NCBI GenBank assembly: GCA_024398405.1
Contig: JAKSJE010000011.1
Span: 1 to 39,190 of the forward strand
From: Bacteroidaceae bacterium
GTDB lineage: Bacteria > Bacteroidota > Bacteroidia > Bacteroidales > Bacteroidaceae
Direction of reading: 5' to 3'
Length of the DNA: 39,190 nucleotides
Made by a program: the position numbers and the translations under genes. Under the pieces are notes generated by a model. The model searched no databases. It worked only from the letters and a program-made list of their open reading frames with translations, and was not told the origin of the DNA. Of this stretch, positions 34,074 to 39,190 are shown in pieces. How positions within the stretch are numbered: the stretch's first letter is position 1; each line of letters opens with the position of its first letter.

Positions 34074-36584
34074 ATGAAGATCAGGATTATTTGTTCCGCA
34101 TTGCTGGCTTGCACAGCCTTGGTAGCGAGCGCGCAGCGTAGGGAGACTTTACTTTCAGAGGGTTGGAGATTCACTCGCTCTGCCAAGACCGAGGAGATGA
34201 TTAAGGTGGATTTCGATGACAGTGGGTGGCAGACGGTCTCAGTGCCTCACGACTGGGCCATCACGGGCCCGTTCGACAACAACATCGACAAGCAGACCGT
34301 GGCCATCGAGCAGAACGGCGAGAAGGTGGCTACGGAGAAGACGGGGCGCACGGGGTCGCTGCCGTGGGTGGGGCATGGATGGTACAGGACCACGTTCACG
34401 GTCGGCGAGGACTGCCAGCGCGCCATCCTGAATTTCGACGGGGCTATGGCGGAGCCCACCGTCTATGTCAACGGAAGGAAGGCCGGCGAATGGAAATACG
34501 GATACAACGCATTTAACATTGATGTCACTCCTTTCATCCACAATGACGGAAGCGATAACATATTGGCCGTACACCTTTTTAATATAAACGAGAGCAGCCG
34601 CTGGTACCCTGGCGCTGGCATCTACAGACCAGTCACTCTGATAGAGACACAAAGGCAGGCGATTGAGCAGTGGGGCGTCAACATGAGTACGCTGCACTTG
34701 GGCAGCGGCTATGCCACGGTGGAACTGAGCGCTGAATGCACGGGCATCGACAAGGAACACTATGTGGCCGAATTCCAGATCACCACTGACAAGGGGAACA
34801 GAAACCAGATGCTGGTGTCGTTTGACGACCAGGGCATGGCTAAGGTCATCACGCACATCGACGGGGTGACGCCGTGGACTCCTGAGACTCCGGCGCTCTA
34901 CGACCTGAACGTGTCGCTCTACACGCTCAGGGATGGCAGGAAGGACAAACGGATTGACAGCCTCACCAGGAGGGTGGGGTTCCGCACCGTCAGCTGCACG
35001 GCCGATGGCGGTTTCCGGCTCAACGGCAAGACGAGGAAAATCAAGGGTGTGTGCTTGCATCATGACCTCGGCATGATCGGGGCTGCCGTCAACAAATCGG
35101 CTGTCATCAGGCAGATCGAACTGCTCAAGACGATGGGGTGCGACGCCATACGCACTGCCCACAACATGCCGTCGCAAATCCAGATGGAGGTCTGTGACTC
35201 ATTAGGGATGATGGTGATGGCTGAGTCGTTCGATATGTGGATATACAAGAAATGCAAGAATGGCTACGCGCGATTCTTCGAGGAGTGGTGCGACCGCGAC
35301 ATCGTGAACCTCGTGAGAGCCAACCGCCTGCACCCGTCAATAGTCATGTGGAGCGTGGGCAACGAGATACCGGAGCAGAGCACCGCCGTGACGGGTCCGC
35401 GGATACTGCGCCACCTGCAGAACCTGGTGCACAAGTACGACACAAGCCGCCCGGTCACCAACGGCATGGACCGTGTGGAGGCTGCCATGAAGAGCGGATT
35501 CGCACAAGTGTCGGAGGTGCCGGGGCTGAACTACAGGACACAACTCTACCAGAAGGCATACGAGGGAACCGGACATGGTTTCATACTCGGCAGCGAGACG
35601 GCCTCCACGGTGAGCTCAAGAGGTGTGTATAAATTCCCCGTGGTACGGGCTGACGGCAAGTCCTACGCTGACGGCCAGTGCTCGGGATACGACGTGGAGG
35701 CGTGCCCGTGGTCGAACGTGCCGGAGGAGGACTGGGTGCTCCAGGACGGGAAAGACTGGGTCATCGGCGAGTTCGTATGGACGGGATTCGACTACCTCGG
35801 AGAGCCTACGCCTTACGATGACCGCTGGTCAGCACGCTCGTCATACTTCGGAATCTTCGACCTTGCGGGACTGCCGAAGGACCGCTACTATCTCTACCGC
35901 TCACGATGGAACGACGGCGAGAAGACTATACACATCCTTCCACACTGGACATGGCCGGGACGCGAGGGCGAGGTGACACCGGTGTATTGCTACACCAACT
36001 ATCCCACCGCCGAACTGTTCGTCAACGGCAAGTCACAGGGGCGCATCACGAAGAAGACCGGCATAACCGCAGGCTCGGGGAAAGACGGGAAGGTCTCCGA
36101 CATCAACGACCCGCTGCTCGACCGCTACCGCCTGCGCTGGAACAACGTGAGGTACGAGGCCGGAGAACTGAGAGTGGTGGTGTATGACACCGACGGCAAG
36201 GAGGTGGGGACAGAGACCGTACGGACAGCCGGCAAAGCCACGTCACTCAGACTTACCGGCGACCTCGGCTCCCCGGTCAGACCGCTGAAAGCCGACGGCT
36301 CCTCCATGACCTTCATCACCGTGACGGCGGTGGACAAGAGGGGAAACCTCGTGCCTGACGCTGAGAACCCGATTACGGTATCGGTCAGCGGAGCTGCCAG
36401 GTTCAGAGGCATGTGCAACGGCGACGCCACCTCGTTCGAGGTGTTCACCGAACCGACCATGAAACTGTTCCACGGACAACTCGTCATCGGCATACAGTCC
36501 AACGGCATGCCGGGGACGGCTAAGGTCAAAGTAAGCGGAAAGGGACTGGGGACCCGGACGATTGAGCTGGTGGCCGGAGACTGA
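34074..36584 (+). CDS. Glycoside hydrolase family 2 (DUF4982-type beta-galactosidase-like), secreted
   Basis: This is an 836-aa secreted exo-beta-glycosidase. I start at ATG 34074, giving signal peptide MKIRIICSALLACTALVASAQ; ATG 34068 adds two residues, and longer frames lie upstream of the candidate promoter. The sugar-binding domain contains PHDWAITGPFDNN and RWYPGAGIYRPVTL. The TIM barrel carries acid/base E431 in SVGNEIPEQ and nucleophile E566 in VIGEFVWTGFDYLGEPTPY. Beyond it are a DUF4982 domain (PVYCYTNYPTAELFVNGKSQG) and a C-terminal Ig-like domain (MTFITVTAVDKRGNLVPDAEN) ending with the GMCNGDATSFE motif. It resembles Bacteroides GalA/GalB-type enzymes; substrate unknown. Confidence 0.94.
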   Translation: MKIRIICSALLACTALVASAQRRETLLSEGWRFTRSAKTEEMIKVDFDDSGWQTVSVPHDWAITGPFDNNIDKQTVAIEQNGEKVATEKTGRTGSLPWVGHGWYRTTFTVGEDCQRAILNFDGAMAEPTVYVNGRKAGEWKYGYNAFNIDVTPFIHNDGSDNILAVHLFNINESSRWYPGAGIYRPVTLIETQRQAIEQWGVNMSTLHLGSGYATVELSAECTGIDKEHYVAEFQITTDKGNRNQMLVSFDDQGMAKVITHIDGVTPWTPETPALYDLNVSLYTLRDGRKDKRIDSLTRRVGFRTVSCTADGGFRLNGKTRKIKGVCLHHDLGMIGAAVNKSAVIRQIELLKTMGCDAIRTAHNMPSQIQMEVCDSLGMMVMAESFDMWIYKKCKNGYARFFEEWCDRDIVNLVRANRLHPSIVMWSVGNEIPEQSTAVTGPRILRHLQNLVHKYDTSRPVTNGMDRVEAAMKSGFAQVSEVPGLNYRTQLYQKAYEGTGHGFILGSETASTVSSRGVYKFPVVRADGKSYADGQCSGYDVEACPWSNVPEEDWVLQDGKDWVIGEFVWTGFDYLGEPTPYDDRWSARSSYFGIFDLAGLPKDRYYLYRSRWNDGEKTIHILPHWTWPGREGEVTPVYCYTNYPTAELFVNGKSQGRITKKTGITAGSGKDGKVSDINDPLLDRYRLRWNNVRYEAGELRVVVYDTDGKEVGTETVRTAGKATSLRLTGDLGSPVRPLKADGSSMTFITVTAVDKRGNLVPDAENPITVSVSGAARFRGMCNGDATSFEVFTEPTMKLFHGQLVIGIQSNGMPGTAKVKVSGKGLGTRTIELVAGD

Positions 36585-36987
36585 CACTCGGCAACATGCG
36601 AGAGACGAAAAACTCAGGCAATCGTATTATCCGTCGATTGCCTTCGTGTCCTCAGTCGGACGCCACCAAATTCTCAGCGGGATGTCCCCGTGTTCTCTGA
36701 CTTGGGAAGCACATACCCATACACGCTTGACATAGGGTACACCTTTTTTATATATACGCGCGCAATAGACCTCTTATTGCGGATGTGAGTCACCTGACGG
36801 CTACGATGCCGGCTTTCTTTTGCCAAAACGCATGCCCCCGACAATGCCACCCTCTGCCCTCATAGCCCTCCTGAACCTGCGTGACCGCCACCCTGCGGTG
36901 GCTGTGCGGCATCTGCCGGTAGTGCGGACGTAAGCACTATGTCAATATCGTGCGGTATGATGAAGACGATGTGTGTCTGGATGTCTG
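36585..36987. other. Intergenic region between convergent GH2 genes
   Basis: No gene is supported. Two hairpins are visible. AGGCAATCG/CGATTGCCT at 36616-36643 is followed on the minus strand by GAGTTTTT, so it could end transcription of the minus-strand GH2. GCCACC-CTGC-GGTGGC lies at 36887-36902. A stretch of T followed by TATATATA occurs near 36745-36757. Confidence 0.45.
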
Positions 36988-38814
36988 TTACTGCAGGCTT
37001 CTGCTGATTCTGTCGTTTGACTTTCTGACTTTCTCCTCGTCCAGTTTCACGACTTTCCTGTCGTATGTCATAAGGCCGTTGACCTCAATCTCGACATCGG
37101 TCGTCTGTGTATAGACCGCGGCTGAGTAACCGGCATCGATAAGTCCGTAGAGCATGTCAGTGTAACGAAGATACTGCGACGTGGCTTCCTCCGATGTCTT
37201 GTACTGGACGTAGCCCCAGTTTCTGTCGGGTTCCCACAGGTGTCCGTCAAGGGCCAGGCCTATTCCTCCGTATTCGCCGAGCACGTTGACCCTGTCGCGG
37301 TCGAACAGTATCATGGCTGGCTCAGGATAGTGATGCATGTCGAGTATGTCGCCTGTGCCTTTGTAGTGGTTTCCGCCGCTTGCGGAATTGACTAAGCGCG
37401 TGGAGTCCGTTGCCGCTGTCATGTCGGCGATTTCCTTGGTCTTGAACTGTCCCCAGGCTTCGTTGAACGGCACCCAGACGGCGATGCAAGGATAGTTGTA
37501 CAGCTGGCTGACTATCTCTGTCCATTCCTTGCGGTACTCGTACTCACTCTCAGGCGATCGTCTGTTCTCAGTCCCGTCGAAGTAATTGAGGTTTTGCCAT
37601 TGCGGCCCTTTGTCGCCACTCGGCATGTCTTGCCACACGATAACGCCCAGCCGGTCGCAGTGAGTGTACCAACGTGCCGGCTCCACCTTGATATGCTTGC
37701 GTATCATATTGAACCCAAGCGCTTTCGTCTTCTGTATGTCAAAAAGCAGCGCTTCGTCATCGGGAGCGGTATAAAGACCGTCGGGCCACCATCCCTGATC
37801 CAGGGGACCGAACATGAACAGGGGCTTGTGGTTAAGGCACATGCGGAGTATCCCGTTCTTGTCTCTTTCCTTGGTGATTATCCGCATCGCCGCATAGCTT
37901 GCCACCTCGTCAATGACTCTGTTCCCTTCCCTCAGTTGTATTTTCAGGGTGTAGAGGAACGGTGTGTCAGTGGTCCAGAGTCTCATGTCACGCGGCATGT
38001 CAATCTCGACTTTCCTGCCCCCTTCGGCCTGAGCCACTACGTCGGTGCCGTCTGCCACACTGACTGATATGTGGTTGTCGCCACCCGACACGGTCGCCTC
38101 CACTGTCAGCACGCGCCGGTCGATGTCGGGAGTGATACGAAGTCCCTGGATATAATAATAAGGCACGGGCTCCATCCAGACCGTCTGCCATATTCCAGTC
38201 ACTGGTGTGTACCAGATTCCCTCTGGGTTGTGTACTTGCTTTCCGCGAGGTTGGGTGCCATGGTCGGTGGGGTCCCATACGCGCACGGTCACTTTCTGGT
38301 TCTTCCTGTGGCTGAGATATGGCGTTATATCGACCGTGAACTCTGTGTAACCGCCTTCGTGGGTGCAGGCCTTCCTGCCGTTGACCCAGACCTCCGCTTT
38401 GTAGTCCACTGCCCCGAAATGCATGAGCACACGTCCGGACCTCCATCCTGATGGCACTGAGAATGTACGTTCATACCATAGCGTCTCCTCTGGACCGACC
38501 CTGCGGCCGACTCCCGACAGTGCCGACTCCACGGCGAACGGCACGAGGATCTCGTCATGGAACGACTCCGGGCATTCCGCGTCCTTGTCAGTAATCGCAT
38601 AGTTCCACAGTCCGTTCAGATTGACCCATGACTTGCGCTCCATGATAGGTCGAGGATACTCAGGCAACACGCCAGCGGGATTCAGCGTCTCTCCCCATTT
38701 CGTCATGATATGTCCGCTCACTGGCTGCCATTGACTGGCATCGGTGTCAGGGACTATGAGGGCTGAGGCTGCAAGTGCCATAACGAGAATGGCTGTAAGT
38801 CTTTTTCTTCCCAT
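36988..38814 (-). CDS. Glycoside hydrolase family 2 (short type), secreted
   Basis: This 608-aa secreted enzyme is a three-domain GH2 without C-terminal accessory domains. I start at ATG 38814 (MGRKRLTAILVMALAASALI signal peptide); a longer frame reaching 38859 overlaps the -7 box and is excluded. An N-terminal sugar-binding domain (LNGLWNYAITDKD, FGAVDYKAEVWVNGRKACTH) is followed by an Ig-like domain and the TIM barrel. The acid/base is E452 in WVPFNEAWGQ and the nucleophile E514 in VLGEYGGIGLALDGHLW. The NEAWG variant marks a GH2 clade distinct from the LacZ and DUF4982 types; specificity is not predictable. It is convergent with the preceding GH2. Confidence 0.93.
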   Translation of the reverse strand: MGRKRLTAILVMALAASALIVPDTDASQWQPVSGHIMTKWGETLNPAGVLPEYPRPIMERKSWVNLNGLWNYAITDKDAECPESFHDEILVPFAVESALSGVGRRVGPEETLWYERTFSVPSGWRSGRVLMHFGAVDYKAEVWVNGRKACTHEGGYTEFTVDITPYLSHRKNQKVTVRVWDPTDHGTQPRGKQVHNPEGIWYTPVTGIWQTVWMEPVPYYYIQGLRITPDIDRRVLTVEATVSGGDNHISVSVADGTDVVAQAEGGRKVEIDMPRDMRLWTTDTPFLYTLKIQLREGNRVIDEVASYAAMRIITKERDKNGILRMCLNHKPLFMFGPLDQGWWPDGLYTAPDDEALLFDIQKTKALGFNMIRKHIKVEPARWYTHCDRLGVIVWQDMPSGDKGPQWQNLNYFDGTENRRSPESEYEYRKEWTEIVSQLYNYPCIAVWVPFNEAWGQFKTKEIADMTAATDSTRLVNSASGGNHYKGTGDILDMHHYPEPAMILFDRDRVNVLGEYGGIGLALDGHLWEPDRNWGYVQYKTSEEATSQYLRYTDMLYGLIDAGYSAAVYTQTTDVEIEVNGLMTYDRKVVKLDEEKVRKSNDRISRSLQ

Positions 38815-38856
38815 CTTGATTATGAGTTTGGTTTCTATGGATAATAGTTCGTTCTG

Positions 38857-38864
38857 CAAATTTA
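38857..38864 (-). promoter_or_regulatory. -7 box for the short GH2 gene
   Basis: The minus strand reads TAAATTTG, a perfect TAnnTTTG, about 43 nt before the ATG at 38814. No good -33 TTTG is seen. Its position rules out the upstream start at 38859. Confidence 0.55.
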
Positions 38865-38963
38865 GTGATTATTTCGGAAAACCTGCTGCGAATTTTGCAT
38901 AAATCTTAGAATCGAATGCGACATCCAGCCGTTAGCCCTCGGTTCTTCGACAACGAGCGAGGC

Positions 38964-39190
38964 TGGCGCATGTGCATTTCCCATGGACACCCCAAATCAA
39001 AGAAGACCTGGTAATATCGCCCGGCGATGTCAACCGTCCACTGGACTGCGGATAACACTATCCGAGACTGCGGTTAAAAACTACCATAGACTGCGCTTGA
39101 CATTACCTACTTGTTACTAACAACTATATACCACCTGTTAGTAACAGGTATATACCACCTGTTAGTAACAGGTATATACCACTTGTTAGT
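38964..39190 (-). repeat. Composite repeat element, right copy (inverted, truncated by window end)
   Basis: The reverse complement of this interval matches 20396-20741 in order: 24-bp units built from TGTTA(C/G)TAACA and GGTATATACC (39105-39190 and beyond), about three diverged 22-bp units with AAGCGCAGTCT and ACCGCAGTCT, one hairpin arm AGTCCAGTGGACGGTT, and the tail with GGCGATATTACC, AGGTCTTCTTTGATTTGG and GTCCA, ending at TGGCGCA. The near 24-bp units here end CTATATACCACC as on the left. The left hairpin is incomplete in this copy. Confidence 0.85.

Noticed and set aside
34239-35177. Minus-strand open frame (312 codons) inside the GH2 gene at 34074
   Set aside because: It is a shadow of a gene with intact catalytic Glu residues and shows no domain.
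1-39190. tRNA, rRNA or known riboswitch
   Set aside because: I looked for T-loop GTTCGAATC-like sequences and rRNA motifs and found none; no riboswitch consensus was recognised, though this scan by eye could miss weak cases.

Overview
The window looks like chromosomal DNA of a gut or oral Bacteroidales bacterium, most likely Prevotella or a close relative. Three things point there. First, the content is typical: several secreted GH2 and GH31 glycosidases, a FeoA-FeoB fusion, an Rpn/PD-(D/E)XK nuclease with Gly-rich C-terminal repeats, a eukaryote-like dimeric GlyRS, and a SIMPL protein. Second, promoters match the Bacteroidetes -7 box TAnnTTTG, two of them with a TTTG -33 box at 19-20 nt. Third, Shine-Dalgarno sequences are rare and base composition is about balanced by eye. 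Genus assignment is inference.

Layout. 1-52: edge of a repeated palindromic element. 154-1065: Na/Pi-cotransporter pseudogene with a large internal deletion, a stop codon and a lost 3' end. 1068-5707 (minus): GH31 alpha-glycosidase, alkaline phosphatase and a small secreted helical protein, with two clear intrinsic terminators. 5817-9059 (plus): strong promoter, alginate-lyase-family protein and alpha/beta-hydrolase lipoprotein. 9060-9721: gene-free. 9722-13638 (minus): operon of SIMPL protein, nucleotidyltransferase-GHMP kinase fusion and M3 peptidase lipoprotein. 13734-20179 (plus): mannose-6-phosphate isomerase, LacZ-type GH2 and a second GH2. 20184-20867: dense non-coding repeats. 20868-33680 (minus): PspC protein, CvfB-like protein, LolD-like ATPase, CPA2 antiporter, Asd, FKBP lipoprotein, GlyRS, Rpn nuclease, XerD, a Cys-rich FeoB-associated microprotein, an outer-membrane barrel and FeoAB. 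34074-36584 (plus) and 36988-38814 (minus): two more GH2 enzymes, convergent. 38964-39190: inverted second copy of the repeat cluster at 20396-20741.

How the genes work together. The secreted GH31, four GH2 enzymes and the lyase-family protein suggest periplasmic or surface trimming of complex glycans; ManA would feed mannose into glycolysis. No SusC/SusD pair is visible, so these are scattered carbohydrate genes, not a canonical PUL. The minus-strand block 30554-33680 looks like a ferrous iron uptake operon in which an outer-membrane barrel sits between feoAB and its small Cys-rich partner, with xerD coupled at the end by an ATGA overlap.

The most unusual material is non-coding. A composite element has a 24-bp tandem array with two nested dyads, a 22-bp tandem array and a conserved tail; it occurs twice in inverted orientation, bracketing about 18.5 kb. 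A separate family of nested-palindrome, MITE-like elements occurs at three places. I could not run searches or folding, so these are readings by eye.
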